Positions 1 to 8,411 are shown, counted from the stretch's first letter. The stretch: DNA of 32,465 nucleotides from Verrucomicrobiota bacterium (GCA_019247695.1 JAFBAP010000188.1:1-32465); one strand, 5' to 3'. Translations and numbers: made by a program. Notes: generated by a model from the sequence alone, not told the origin.

Positions 1-9
1 GGACCCAGC

Positions 10-210
10 CCTCCTAAGGCGTCAGGCCTGTACGCCCTCCCTAACAAACGCCCGCCCCGCCGGGTTGGGTTTGCTGAAGGGGCGGCAGAAAGCGTCGCTC
101 GCCGGTTCTGCCGCCCCTTCAGGGCTCGATCGTGATTTGACGGTTACCCAGGGTAAACCCTGGGCTAAGATCTCCCGGCCCGTTGGGCCTAAGACCGATT
201 CAACCAACCG
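10..210. repeat. Dispersed palindromic repeat, truncated copy A
   Basis: The stretch matches, in part inverted, copies near 7866-8249, 10768-11076 and 16470-16720. It contains a hairpin at 74-122 with 17-base arms (CTGAAGGGGCGGCAGAA and its complement), a GGTTTACCCTGGG-type palindrome near 150 and the GGCCTAAGACCGATTCAACC block that in other copies leads to the element end. No terminal TACCATT is seen here, so the copy looks truncated. It lies downstream of the alcohol dehydrogenase stop codon. Confidence 0.8.
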
Positions 211-250
211 GATTCGGCCGCGCCCGGGGCCTGAGGCAAGTGCAACGCCC

Positions 251-1267
251 TCACGGCCGCAGCAGCGCCTTGATGGCGCGGCGTTCGTCCATCGCGCGGT
301 AGCCCTCGGCCACCTGCTCCAACGGCAGCGTCAGGTCGAAGACCGTGCCGGGGTTGATTTTCCCGTTCAGCACCAGTTCGATCAGCTCGGGTAGGTAACG
401 CCGCACGGGCGCGGGGCCGCCGTGCAGGTGCACGTGGGCAAAGAACAGCTCCTGGCCGCTGAGTTCCACCCCGTGCGGCACGCCCACGTAGGAGACGTGG
501 CCGCCCTTGCGCGTGCAGCGGATCGCCTGCAGCATCGATTCCGGGGTGCCCACGCACTCCAGCACCGAATCGGCGCCTACGCCCTTGGTCAGCTCAAGCA
601 CCCGGGCCACGCCCTCCTCGCCGCGCTCGGAAATAATATCGGTCGCGCCGAACTCGCGCGCGAGCTGCTGGCGCTGCGCGTGCCGGCTCATCGTGATGAT
701 CCGCTCAGCCCCCCTCTGCCCGGCCGAGAGCACCCCGAGCAGGCCCACCGCCCCGTCGCCGACCACCACCACGGTCGAGCCCGGCCGGACGTTGGCCGCA
801 TCGGCGGCGAACCAGCCGGTGCCCAGCACGTCCGAGGTCGTCAGCAGGCTCGGCACAAAATCCTCCGGCGGCACCTCCGGCGTGGGCACCAGCGTCCCGT
901 CGGCCAGCGGCACGCGCAGCACCGGCGCCTGCGCCCGGACGATCCACTCGCGATGCATGCACGAGGATTGATAGCCGTACCGGCAGTTGGGGCAGGTGTT
1001 GTCGGAGGTGGCAAACGAGCCGACGACGAACTGCCCCGGCTTGAGCGACCGAACCGCCTTGCCTACTTCCTCGACAATGCCGCAGTATTCGTGGCCCATC
1101 GGCGTGGGCCCGTTGAGGGGCTGAATCCCGCGGTAAGGCCATAGGTCCGAGCCGCACACGCAGGTGGCCGCCATCCGGATGACCGCATCGGTTGGTTCGA
1201 GGATCTGCGGCGTTTCGCGCTCCTCAAAGCGGACGTCGCGCGGGCCGTAGAGAACGGTTCCTTTCAT
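251..1267 (-). CDS. Zinc-dependent alcohol dehydrogenase (MDR superfamily)
   Basis: 338-residue medium-chain dehydrogenase/reductase, cytoplasmic, expected to oxidise an alcohol or reduce an aldehyde/ketone with NAD(P). The N-terminal GroES-like half carries the catalytic zinc ligands in CVCGSD (about residue 37) and GHEYCG (about 60). A structural-zinc-like cluster CPNCRYGYQSSC follows near residue 95. The Rossmann half has VVVVGDGAVGL near 170 and ECVGTPE near 240. Full length for the family. The start was chosen at 1267 because AAGGA lies about 8 bases upstream and the homologous part begins with MKGTVLYGPRDVRFEE; an upstream in-frame ATG at 1378 would add 37 unrelated residues. The gene is monocistronic with repeat DNA behind it. 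The substrate cannot be told from sequence. Confidence 0.93.
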   Translation of the reverse strand: MKGTVLYGPRDVRFEERETPQILEPTDAVIRMAATCVCGSDLWPYRGIQPLNGPTPMGHEYCGIVEEVGKAVRSLKPGQFVVGSFATSDNTCPNCRYGYQSSCMHREWIVRAQAPVLRVPLADGTLVPTPEVPPEDFVPSLLTTSDVLGTGWFAADAANVRPGSTVVVVGDGAVGLLGVLSAGQRGAERIITMSRHAQRQQLAREFGATDIISERGEEGVARVLELTKGVGADSVLECVGTPESMLQAIRCTRKGGHVSYVGVPHGVELSGQELFFAHVHLHGGPAPVRRYLPELIELVLNGKINPGTVFDLTLPLEQVAEGYRAMDERRAIKALLRP

Positions 1268-1726
1268 AGTTTGTTTCCTTGTTCGAATGAGGTATCCAGG
1301 TTTTTTGGAGGGGTCGACCGGCCGGTTACGACATCCGGCTGGTCGAGTTTTCCCTCCAATCCCGTGAGCTGACTGCATTCAGGCTCGGCCGAATCCTCGC
1401 CCCTGACGCAAGCGGTTGCTATCAGGATCGTGCGGCCACTGTCGGATTCATGCGGGAAAAGGTAAGTCCGCCTTCCTTCGCCTTGGCCTTGGCCTTGCCC
1501 TTGCCGGAGCAAACCCCATAGGCGCAATCGGCGCCCCCATGCGCACGAACGGCGCCCGGCCGCCCGGCACACGCGCCGCGTGAGCGCCTGCCGTCGAACG
1601 GCGCTTGAATGCTGGACGACGCTCCCCGGCAATCCACGATTCCACCGGGCAAATGCAGAGCGTGGTGTTATGGAAAATCGAATAAAGTACAGTAAAGTTA
1701 ACCCAATCTCAGAAATTTTAAGGCCC
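1268..1726. other. Intergenic region between divergent genes
   Basis: No convincing gene. A short purine/pyrimidine-biased tandem run of CCTTGG-like units lies near 1478-1515. The last 60 bases (1668-1726) become AT-rich, with two similar AGTACAGTAAAGTT-type stretches, and probably hold the promoter of the membrane-protein gene that follows. Reading frames seen here on the minus strand give low-complexity Lys-Ala or Arg-rich peptides and are not genes. Confidence 0.6.
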
Positions 1727-3373
1727 ATGCCCACCGAACCTCCCCAGAAACTCCGCATCCGGTGGATGCCCCGAGGCCCCGTAAGACCCTTCTACGTCGA
1801 CGTAAAAAGCATCGAGGAAGGAGTCAAAATCATGGAAGCCCTCGCGGATTATGACCGGTTCCGGCTCGAAAATGGCCTGAAAGGCGGATACGCCAACGCA
1901 GGTGGGCTTGAGATATTCGAAAACGGCGAATGGGTAAATTGGACCGATCCCGATCGCGAATCCGACCCTCCAACGGTAAAGCCAGCCTGCACGCCAAAGG
2001 GACCGAGCTACTACCGGCTAACGGTAGCCGCGATCATGGGAGTCTGCATTGCCACAAGCACCGCGACAGCCCTGGGATTCGCCTGCCACGGGATCGGCCG
2101 GAGCGCCGCCGCCGGGGCGCTCATCACAGGCTCCGTTGCAGCAATTCTCACATGGTACACCCTGAGGAGCACCCCGACGGAAATACCGGCGGCCGCGTCA
2201 CAAGCGTCACAAAAGAGCCCGAAGTGGCTGACCTGGCTCGTAGCCGGCGCCTTCGCCGCATTCGCTCTCAGGGCCTTCTCACAAGCGCTCTTCATCAAGC
2301 ACGGAATCCTGTACGCAAACGATCCCTATGACACGCCGATGCACGTCAGTTACGTCAACTACCTGGCGAGCGGTGTCGCCTTCTGGCCGGCGGATTGCAT
2401 CTTTTCCAGGGAACCCCTTCACTACCCGATAGGGGTCGACCTCTTTACCAGCCTGTTCGTCGTCGAGGGGATACCCATCCAATGGTGCTTCCTCGTCTTG
2501 GGAATACTTGCCTCCGCCGCAACGGCCACATCCCTCTGGAAATGGGGAGGAACCTTCACGGTCGCCGGATTTCTCTTTAACGGAGGGCTGGAGGGCTTCA
2601 AATTCCTCGCAGGAAAAGGGCTGGAACAAATCACCTACGAAGTGGACTGGAAAAGCATTCCTATCATTATGTTCGCTCTGCAACGAACCTTGCTCTATGC
2701 CCTGCCCGCAGGACTCATCCTGCTCATCAGCTGGAGAAAGCGCCTCCTCAGGAACGAGAAAGGGCTCCCCATTTGGATCGAATGGTGCCTGTACACTACC
2801 ATGCCGCTCTTCCACATCCACACTTTCATGTTCCTCTCCGCCATGCTGGGCATCTGGGCCCTTACAGGCCCCAAAAGGAAGGAAGCCGGCAAGCTCATCC
2901 TGCTCTCAATTCCTCTTGCAACCCTCCTTGTCAAACTCGTGGCAGGATTCGGAAACGCAGGAATCATCCACCTGCAATGGGGATGGTGCCAAGGGGACAA
3001 GGAATTCTGGCGGTACTGGCTGGCCAACTTCGGAATCCTTCCCATCCTTATGGCGCTGCTGCCGCTGTGGTTATCGGCGGCGAAAAAAGTTAGACAGGCG
3101 GACACCGGAATCACTATCCCCTCCATCCTGCTCTTCCTGGTTTTCCTCAACGTGATGTTCGCACCTTACGCCTGGGACAATACGAAACTGCTCCTTTGGT
3201 GCTACCTCGGAATCCTGCCCGCAATCGGAGAAATGCTCTTATGGGCGAAAACATGGTTGGAAAACAAATACGCAAAAACCACGGCGGGATGGCCGCTCGC
3301 GCAATGCGGCTTCGCCACAGTCCTGACCGCCCTCTTTTTTTTCCGGAGCCATTACGCTTTGGAGCTACATTGA
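1727..3373 (+). CDS. Multi-span membrane protein, GT-C-like; frameshifted N-terminal part
   Basis: 548 residues as read. Residues 1-90 form a soluble domain (IRWMPRGPVRPFYVDVKS, then an ENGLKGG...GEWVNW segment). About 11-12 hydrophobic segments follow from residue 100. A conserved-looking loop between early helices contains DPYDTPMHVSYV and FSREPLHYPIGVD, the kind of Asp/His-rich loop found in integral-membrane GT-C glycosyltransferases; that assignment is by resemblance only. The frame closes at 3373, just after eight T's at 3335-3342. The next frame, entered by a +1 shift there, runs on as SGAITLWSYIENGPRTWE and into the ORF ending at 3767, giving one 679-residue protein. Base composition is less GC-rich than in the neighbours, suggesting transfer. 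The ATG at 1727 has a weak AAGG; 1670 is an alternative. Confidence 0.75.
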   Translation: MPTEPPQKLRIRWMPRGPVRPFYVDVKSIEEGVKIMEALADYDRFRLENGLKGGYANAGGLEIFENGEWVNWTDPDRESDPPTVKPACTPKGPSYYRLTVAAIMGVCIATSTATALGFACHGIGRSAAAGALITGSVAAILTWYTLRSTPTEIPAAASQASQKSPKWLTWLVAGAFAAFALRAFSQALFIKHGILYANDPYDTPMHVSYVNYLASGVAFWPADCIFSREPLHYPIGVDLFTSLFVVEGIPIQWCFLVLGILASAATATSLWKWGGTFTVAGFLFNGGLEGFKFLAGKGLEQITYEVDWKSIPIIMFALQRTLLYALPAGLILLISWRKRLLRNEKGLPIWIEWCLYTTMPLFHIHTFMFLSAMLGIWALTGPKRKEAGKLILLSIPLATLLVKLVAGFGNAGIIHLQWGWCQGDKEFWRYWLANFGILPILMALLPLWLSAAKKVRQADTGITIPSILLFLVFLNVMFAPYAWDNTKLLLWCYLGILPAIGEMLLWAKTWLENKYAKTTAGWPLAQCGFATVLTALFFFRSHYALELH

Positions 3374-3767
3374 GAATGGCCCAAGAACCTGGGAACTGGC
3401 CGGCGTGAAAGAACTGAAAGAAATCAAAACAGCCACGGCCGGCATCCCACCGGAGCGGACCTACGTCTGCTTGCGGAATGAGGCCAATCATCCGCTGCTG
3501 CTGATCGGACACAAAATCCCAGCCGGATTCGGAGTTCACCTCTGGTCCCACGGCTACAAACGCACCGGAGAAACAGAGGAAGCGGTGGACGACATTCTCA
3601 AAGGAGCGCCCGGCTGGGAAAGATGTGCCGGCGACCTGAAAGCGGACTACGTCTTCTGGGGAAAAGAGGAAAAGGAAAAATTCCCGAATTCCACGACCCC
3701 ATGGGCCAAAGAACCCGTCAAAGCCGAAGGCAAAGACTGGGCCCTCTACGATTTGCGAGGACACTGA
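3343..3767 (+). pseudogene. C-terminal domain of the preceding membrane protein, in the next frame
   Basis: Open frame of about 140 residues reading SGAITLWSYIENGPRTWE..., a hydrophobic helix end followed by a soluble domain with IPPERTYVCLRNEANHPLL, LIGHKIPAGFGVHLWSHGY and VDDILKGAPGWERC, and closing with WALYDLRGH. Such a globular tail after the last membrane span is what many GT-C-like proteins carry. The stretch has no ribosome binding site of its own; the first possible start is a GTG at 3405, inside the domain. I therefore read it as the displaced 3' end of the 1727 gene, joined by a single-base shift at the T8 run, and not as a separate gene. It could still be expressed through slippage on the T run. 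Confidence 0.7.
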
Positions 3768-4083
3768 ATACTCCGGAACGGAACCACGTTTGGCCTCAGC
3801 CGGGCAGGCGTGAAAGTGGAAAACGGCTTGGTTTGCGCGGACGAGGCAGCGTAAAGCGGGATGTGGTATTCAGGTGCGACAAACACGGCGGGAACGCATG
3901 CTCATCGGCATTGACTGGGGTGGCCTTTATCTTCGACCATGAGCACCGTCAGGCGTGGATCGCCGGCGTATAGGTGGCCCGCGATGAGGATTCCGGTAAA
4001 AACCGGTTCCCGCACACGCCTATGGTTTTATCCGAACGTTGCAACATCATCCTCCGTCTGGCAGCAAGATTCAGGAACACCGG
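3768..4083. other. Intergenic region, nothing recognised
   Basis: No supported gene. A small inverted repeat (CCGGT AAA AACCGG) lies at about 3993-4007, just upstream of the cation transporter gene, and could be part of its regulatory region. Frames crossing the stretch are short and lack family features. Confidence 0.5.
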
Positions 4084-4704
4084 ATGCATCACCTGTTTGC
4101 CACGCTTGCCTGGGCGGCCGCCGCCTTCATCTCGACCAATCTCGATGACTTATTGCTGCTGGCGAGCTTGTTTATAGGGGCTGAATTCAGTCCGGGCTCC
4201 GTCATTGTTGGTCAGTTCGTCGGGATGGCCGTCCTGGTGCTCGCCAGCGTGGCGGCGGCATGGCTTGCGGTGGCTGCCCCAAGGGGGTGGCCGGCGTTAC
4301 TCGGGCTTGTTCCCCTGCTGTTGGGACTGAAACGAGGCTGGACCTGGTGGCGCGGGCGCCAAGGCAGGTCTGGTGTTCCAAATCAAGGGTTCATCGGAAC
4401 CGGCCAACTTCAAGCCTCGCATTCACCTTACGCGACTTGGACTGTGACCCTCCTCACCATTGCCAACGGCGGGGATAATCTGAGCGTCTACATCCCGTTG
4501 CTCGCCGCTGATCGAGCCTTGATCCCCGTCTATGCGGCGGCCTTCATTTTCCTGACGGGCATTTGGTGCCTGATCGGCTACGGGTTAACGCATCAGCCGC
4601 TGCTGCGTGAGCGTTTAACCAGGTACAGCCCGGTCGTGACGCCGGTCGTCCTGATTGGCATGGGCCTGAAGGTCCTGGCCGGCGCACGGATTACCTGGCC
4701 GTAA
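4084..4704 (+). CDS. CadD-like cadmium/cation resistance transporter
   Basis: 206-residue integral membrane protein with five or six hydrophobic segments, matching the CadD cadmium-resistance family in size and in two signatures: FISTNLDDLLLLASLF (residues 14-29), with paired acidic residues in the first helix, and TIANGGDNLSVYIPL at about residue 125. The family is known for cadmium efflux or sequestration in Gram-positive bacteria; the ion handled here is inferred. ATG 4084 was chosen because the conserved first helix starts directly behind it; an upstream in-frame ATG at 4039 would add a non-hydrophobic tail. The gene stands alone, with no metal-sensing regulator beside it. Confidence 0.88.
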   Translation: MHHLFATLAWAAAAFISTNLDDLLLLASLFIGAEFSPGSVIVGQFVGMAVLVLASVAAAWLAVAAPRGWPALLGLVPLLLGLKRGWTWWRGRQGRSGVPNQGFIGTGQLQASHSPYATWTVTLLTIANGGDNLSVYIPLLAADRALIPVYAAAFIFLTGIWCLIGYGLTHQPLLRERLTRYSPVVTPVVLIGMGLKVLAGARITWP

Positions 4705-4884
4705 TCTTGATCGGTTCTGGGGTGCGGACTTGACGCACTCCCACGGATAAAGCGCGTGGGATTCAGCCGTGACGAAGCGGGCGCGCAAGATAAATGCTGC
4801 ATCGAAGGGATTGCGGTCAGGGTACCGGGTCCGCGTACGCCCCTGGCCAGGAGCGTGGAGCTGGTCTTTGCCCCGGGGGGCGAT

Positions 4885-4974
4885 TGGGCCTAAGACCGAT
4901 TCAACCGGGGACGGAGCATCCGCCGCCGCCACCCCCTGAGCCGGCATTCTACCGGGATAACCATCTGAATGGTA
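4885..4974. repeat. Dispersed repeat, end fragment (copy F)
   Basis: Contains GGGCCTAAGACCGATTCAACC, the CCCCCTGAGCCGGCATTCTACCGGG block and the terminal CTGAATGGTA, in the same order as at 11000-11076 and 19120-19215. It is an outer end of the MITE-like family without the palindromic core. It occupies most of the otherwise empty gap 4705-5028. Confidence 0.75.
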
Positions 4975-5028
4975 TTACTGATTTTTGTGCTTGGAAGCTC
5001 TGCGTGCTCCTGAAGCGCAAAAACATCA

Positions 5029-5244
5029 TCAGGCCCCGGCCGGCGCGTCCCTCATGGAAACATGGTCGATGGCGTGAAACGGCACATACAGGATGATGCC
5101 CTCGGCGTTGACAATCGTGCAGGCATTTTTACCCACGCTCATGCGCTCCACGGTCTCAATGGCGCAGACCTGGCCGTCCCGCGTTGTGACCACAAAGGGC
5201 ACGAACGGAACTCGGCGTAAGAACTGGGTCAACTCTTCTCGCAT
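5029..5244 (-). CDS. Small protein with PFxPF motif, function unknown
   Basis: 71 residues: MREELTQFLRRVPFVPFVV, then a small beta-rich body with DGQVCAIETVERMSVGKNAC and LYVPFHAIDHV. Short proteins beginning with an amphipathic helix and an (R)PFxPF motif, followed by two or three predicted strands, recur as orphans in soil bacteria; no function is established to my knowledge. The start at 5244 follows a 13-codon leader reading frame (5246-5287) by one base, so the two may be translationally coupled. A region upstream is shared with the Uma2 gene at the right end of the window. Confidence 0.7.
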   Translation of the reverse strand: MREELTQFLRRVPFVPFVVTTRDGQVCAIETVERMSVGKNACTIVNAEGIILYVPFHAIDHVSMRDAPAGA

Positions 5245-5245
5245 G

Positions 5246-5320
5246 CTAGCCGGCGTCCTCGGTCAGTACTGAAATATAGTTGGTCATTCTCAGAGCGCAT
5301 CTTCTAAACCGGGGTGTCCA
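5246..5320 (-). promoter_or_regulatory. Conserved leader region with 13-codon reading frame
   Basis: On the minus strand the segment reads through GATGCGCTCTGAGAATGACC to a short frame MTNYISVLTEDAG that stops one base before the start of the 71-residue gene. A closely similar segment (32139-32215, minus) precedes the second Uma2 gene, where the same frame begins MTRYVSV. Shared parts include TATATTTCAGTAC versus TATGTTTCAGTAC. It may be a mobile promoter/leader or a coupling leader; the sequence alone does not decide. Confidence 0.5.
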
Positions 5321-5612
5321 GTATGGCCAGGTGGCCGCCTCGGCGTCTTCTCTTTTGAGGGCGCCGGTCTGGTTGGCTTTGCCTTCTTGGCGATTTTGAC
5401 CGGCGCTTTCCAGGTCTCCTCCGGGGTTCCTCCGGGGCCAGCATGAAAAATGCGAGCTGTCGACGCCCGGCTGATTCAAGGCCACCTGGATCACCACCGG
5501 AGCGTCCGGATTCGACGTTCTGTGCGCCTTACCGGAATCGTTAGTTACGGCCATCGAAGCGCGTCGGTGCAGGGCCGGCGCACTTTGGGTTACGGGGTTG
5601 TCGCCCCACTTA

Positions 5613-5712
5613 CCCGCGCGACGGCGCGGGATTGAACACAGTATGGGGCGAAGCGGACGCGGAGCCCACCGCCGAGAATGGGCCGGTTCCGAGTTCGCCG
5701 GAGGCGGTTGTC
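5613..5712. repeat. Dispersed hairpin repeat H, copy 1
   Basis: Begins with CCCGCGCGACGGCGCGGGATT, a perfect hairpin with 7-base arms and a GACG loop, followed by a diverged stretch that still aligns with 11901-12002 (GCGGACGC, ACCGCCG, TTGTCA or CTGTCA blocks in order). No coding potential. It sits downstream of the 63-residue minus-strand gene. Confidence 0.65.
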
Positions 5713-5736
5713 AATACCCCCCGCGGCGGTCTGGCT

Positions 5737-5928
5737 TCAGCCGCGTCCGCCGTTGAGCCGGCGCCAGCGCTCGCGGACCTCGGGCCACTGCTCGCCGTAA
5801 AACATCCGGCCAACGTCGTCGTGCATCCGGTCGAGTTGGGCCTTTTCGTCGGGCGTCAGGTCACGCCCCTTGGGAACCTTCCACTCACGGGAATCCGTCC
5901 CGGGCGCCTCCCACTCGCGGGAATCCAT
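5737..5928 (-). CDS. Small hydrophilic protein, unknown
   Basis: 63 residues starting MDSREWEAPGTDSREWKVPK: a DSREW(E/K)xP unit is present twice in tandem, and the DNA shows the matching repeat CCACTCRCGGGAATCC. The remainder, LTPDEKAQLDRMHDDVGRMF followed by a basic helix, is strongly helical and charged. I do not recognise the family. The start at 5928 was chosen because the residues encoded upstream (to the ATG at 6021) look unrelated; support is limited to composition and the absence of anything better on either strand. Confidence 0.45.
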   Translation of the reverse strand: MDSREWEAPGTDSREWKVPKGRDLTPDEKAQLDRMHDDVGRMFYGEQWPEVRERWRRLNGGRG

Positions 5929-6071
5929 GGGCCAAAGGTAACACGCAACACGCCAAACGGGTCGACTCCTCCCAAATGGCGCGTGAAAACTGTTTTCGGT
6001 TCCCCAATACGTCATAAGCATGAGTGTTTTTGAACCGGTCGAGCTATCGTGATCGACGTAATGGAGTGGTC

Positions 6072-6506
6072 CTAACGCCCCGGCAGGCCAGCCACCCTCG
6101 TTGGCCCGCTGAGGCGGTAGGCCCGTCCGTTTGCAATCCGATAGCGAATCATTACCGCCACGTGCCGATCCGCCCGATAAGTGATGGAGACCTGTCGGGA
6201 GTCAGCCGACCAGTGCGCATAAAAGGCATCGGCCCCGGTGTCGAGGGTCTCGCTGACCTCTTCGAGGGGACCGATCTTTCTGTTGGTCTGGGCGTCCATC
6301 AGGTAGAGGTGAAAATTGTCGTCGCCAAGCTCACCCTCACCGTGGGCCGCGATGGCGTAGTGGCCATCGGGCGACTGACCGTCGACGATCACGACGTATT
6401 CCCCGGGTTGGTAAGCATAGTTTGAAGTCGCACGCGCGGAAGGCAAGAGCGGCCCAAAGCCGATCGATGCAAAGGCGATTGCAGGAAGCAAGAAGCGGAG
6501 GTTCAT
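6072..6506 (-). CDS. Secreted small protein, beta-propeller-like fragment, unknown
   Basis: 144 residues with a clear signal peptide (MNLRFLLPAIAFASIGFG, likely cleavage after about residue 26, ...SARA). The mature part has a GEYVVIVDGQSPDGHYAIAA segment and, later, HWSADSRQVSITYR, each resembling the SPDG.../WS.DS... turns of WD40-like PD40 repeats. At this length only about two blades are present, so it is either a small variant or a remnant. A lipobox is not seen. ATG 6506 begins the hydrophobic leader; an in-frame ATG at 6569 would add 21 polar residues. No operon partner. Confidence 0.65.
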   Translation of the reverse strand: MNLRFLLPAIAFASIGFGPLLPSARATSNYAYQPGEYVVIVDGQSPDGHYAIAAHGEGELGDDNFHLYLMDAQTNRKIGPLEEVSETLDTGADAFYAHWSADSRQVSITYRADRHVAVMIRYRIANGRAYRLSGPTRVAGLPGR

Positions 6507-7168
6507 TCCAGGTGATGCGTTGATGGTGGCTGATGGCCTGGCCTCCCGTATGGGGGCCCCCAAGTTCACGTGTCAACCCGGAGGCAAGGGTGGGGTTGCA
6601 CAACATGTTGGCGGTGAAAGCGGCCATCTTTGTGGACTGTTTTTCGGTCGGTTCCGGTTGCGGCAGGGCCGTGCCGTCGCTTACATTTCAGCCTCAGCTC
6701 AGCCGAGCGTCCGTCCCCGTTTTAATAGACTCCGCCCGAACCAAAATCCATACCTTATTCAGGTGAGGCTTTCGCTTTTCGCCCCGTTCAATGAGCGCGT
6801 TGAAAGGTCTTTGTAACAACCGCGCGCCAGGTACCTTGGAACTCGCTATGTGATGCGGTTCAGAATTTTGTAAGAAATCCGGGTTCGGGGAACGCATAAC
6901 GTTTCGTGGTGGGGTTAACTTCGGGTTGCTGAGGGCGTCACTCCGCTGCCAAAATCAAACGTGCCGCGCCGCAAGATCCCCGCCCGACCAGGGCGGGCGG
7001 ATGGCTGCCCCGGTGCAGGAAGGAATGGGTTGACGAGGCGATCCGAACATCACTCACGTTAAGGCTTCTGATTGGATTGTCACACTCGCTTCAATGTCCG
7101 GGACTGTGGAAAGATTTCGCCTCAGGACTAACGTACTTTGCCTCGGAGAGTTTAAGCGGCGCAGGCGA
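6507..7168. other. Long intergenic region without a recognisable gene
   Basis: Frames on both strands are short and atypical. A GC-rich inverted repeat (CCGCCC...GGGCGG) lies at about 6980-7000; the same motif type recurs at 18761-18770 and inside the ATPase gene near 25360. No repeat-family end is present. The upstream region of the secreted-protein gene is at its left edge. Confidence 0.5.
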
Positions 7169-7771
7169 TCAGAAGAGGTAAGGCACCAGGGCTGCGGTCT
7201 GATGCGCATAGGTGGCGTATGTCTCCCCGAACTGGGAGCGCATCCATTGCTCCTCTATGCGGAGCTTGACCCAGAGTATGAGGACCATGAGGACGAAAGC
7301 AATAAATCCGCGCACCTGGGAGAGGGCGATCGCGGTGCCAAGCAACCCGGCCAGAATGCCGGTGTAGATGGGGTGACGAACCACTGCATAGGGCCCGGTG
7401 GTGATCAGTTCGTGGCCCTGCTTAATCGTCACGGAGCTGCTCCAGTTCCTGCCGAGGTGCTCTCGCGCCCAGACGGCGAAGAGAAGGCCGGCGACCATGA
7501 CCGTAGCTCCCAGCCAGAAAGGCCAAAACCCGGCCGGCCAGGGCTGGAGGTAGAGCCAGCGCAGCGGGATGCGAGTTGTCGAGAACAGGGCGATCGCGAT
7601 CAGGAAGGTGATGGCGCGCAGGATGCGCGAGGCGACGGGCTCGAGACGCCGGGTCGTTTTCGTAGCGACGGCTTTGATCTGCCAGTAGATGAGAAAGGCG
7701 ATCCAGAAAACGGGAAACAAGGATTCGTAAAACCAGAGCACGCAGTACCTCCAGGCGTTGAGGATAAACAT
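7169..7771 (-). CDS. Isoprenylcysteine methyltransferase-like membrane protein
   Basis: 200 residues with four to five hydrophobic segments. The C-terminal third has the signature of the ICMT/PEMT-like methyltransferases: GHELITTGPYAVVRHPIYTG (about residues 121-140) and then RIEEQWMRSQFGETYATY, i.e. the RHPxYxG and E-x(n)-F-G-x-x-Y elements that form the S-adenosylmethionine site. Bacterial members methylate lipid or unknown acceptors at the membrane; the substrate here is unknown. The start at 7771 follows the conserved first helix. A 265-residue plus-strand frame over the same DNA is a shadow. A complete repeat element lies just upstream (7866-8249). Confidence 0.86.
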   Translation of the reverse strand: MFILNAWRYCVLWFYESLFPVFWIAFLIYWQIKAVATKTTRRLEPVASRILRAITFLIAIALFSTTRIPLRWLYLQPWPAGFWPFWLGATVMVAGLLFAVWAREHLGRNWSSSVTIKQGHELITTGPYAVVRHPIYTGILAGLLGTAIALSQVRGFIAFVLMVLILWVKLRIEEQWMRSQFGETYATYAHQTAALVPYLF

Positions 7772-7865
7772 GGATCCACCACAGGATTCGGGAAAGGCGA
7801 CGCACGACCACAAAACGGAAGTCGGCCGGAAGCCGGTCGGCGCGTTGCACGGCGGCGCTCTCTGA

Positions 7866-8249
7866 TACCATTTCGCCGGCCATGGAGGTAAAGATTTTGC
7901 CTTCCTTCTCAGGGATTAGGTGCGCTGCCGGCTTTAAACCTGTTAAACCGTATAAACGGTCTTGGCCCGACGGGCCGGCAGAGATTAGCCCAGGGTTCCA
8001 CCCTGGGAACGCACCCCTCCCCAGATCGAGCCCTGAAGGGGCGGCAGAAGGCGTCGCTCGCGGGTTCTGCCGCCCCTTCAGCAAATCCAACCCGGCGGGG
8101 CGGGCGTTTGTTAGGGAGGGCGTACAGGCGTGACGCCTTAGGAGGGCTCAATCGTTATTTTACGGTTATCCAGGGTAAACCCCGGGCTAAGTTTCGCCGG
8201 CCCGTTGGGCCTAAGACAAAATTTTACCTCGATGGTCATCGAAATGGTA
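7866..8249. mobile_element. MITE/REPIN-like element, apparently complete (copy B)
   Basis: 384-bp non-coding element. Its ends are inverted repeats of about 35 bases: TACCATTTCG...CCATGGAGGTAAA at the left and the complement of TACCATTTCG...CCATCGAGGTAAA at the right. TGA flanks both ends (7863-7865 and 8250-8252), a possible 3-bp target duplication. Inside are GGCCCGACGGGCC, CCCAGGGTTCCACCCTGGG and the CTGAAGGGGCGGCAGAA hairpin (8033-8081) shared with copies A, C and D. No transposase is encoded, so mobility would depend on an enzyme elsewhere. Confidence 0.7.
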
Positions 8250-8411
8250 TGAGTTGCAGGATTCTTTTTTCAACGACCGCTTGCCGGACGCCGAGCGGAC
8301 CGTCAAAACGCCCCGCTTCGGCTTGTTCTCCTTGGGCGGCCGGTACTGTAGGCTTTGCTTTTGCCGCTAAAGCCGCGCCCCAGGCATCCGAGTTTAGCAG
8401 GATCGTCAACG

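Noticed and set aside
422-1144. 240-residue plus-strand frame
   Set aside because: Antisense to the complete alcohol dehydrogenase.
1264-1758. 164-residue minus-strand frame with GQGQGQGEG run
   Set aside because: Low-complexity translation of a short CCTTGG tandem tract; no start signal or homology.
5246-5554. 102-residue minus-strand frame ending in MTNYISVLTEDAG
   Set aside because: Only the final 13 codons are shared with another locus; the rest looks non-coding, so only the short leader was kept.
7094-7891. 265-residue plus-strand frame
   Set aside because: It lies antisense to the methyltransferase gene, shows no domain, and is explained by GC-rich codon structure of the real gene.
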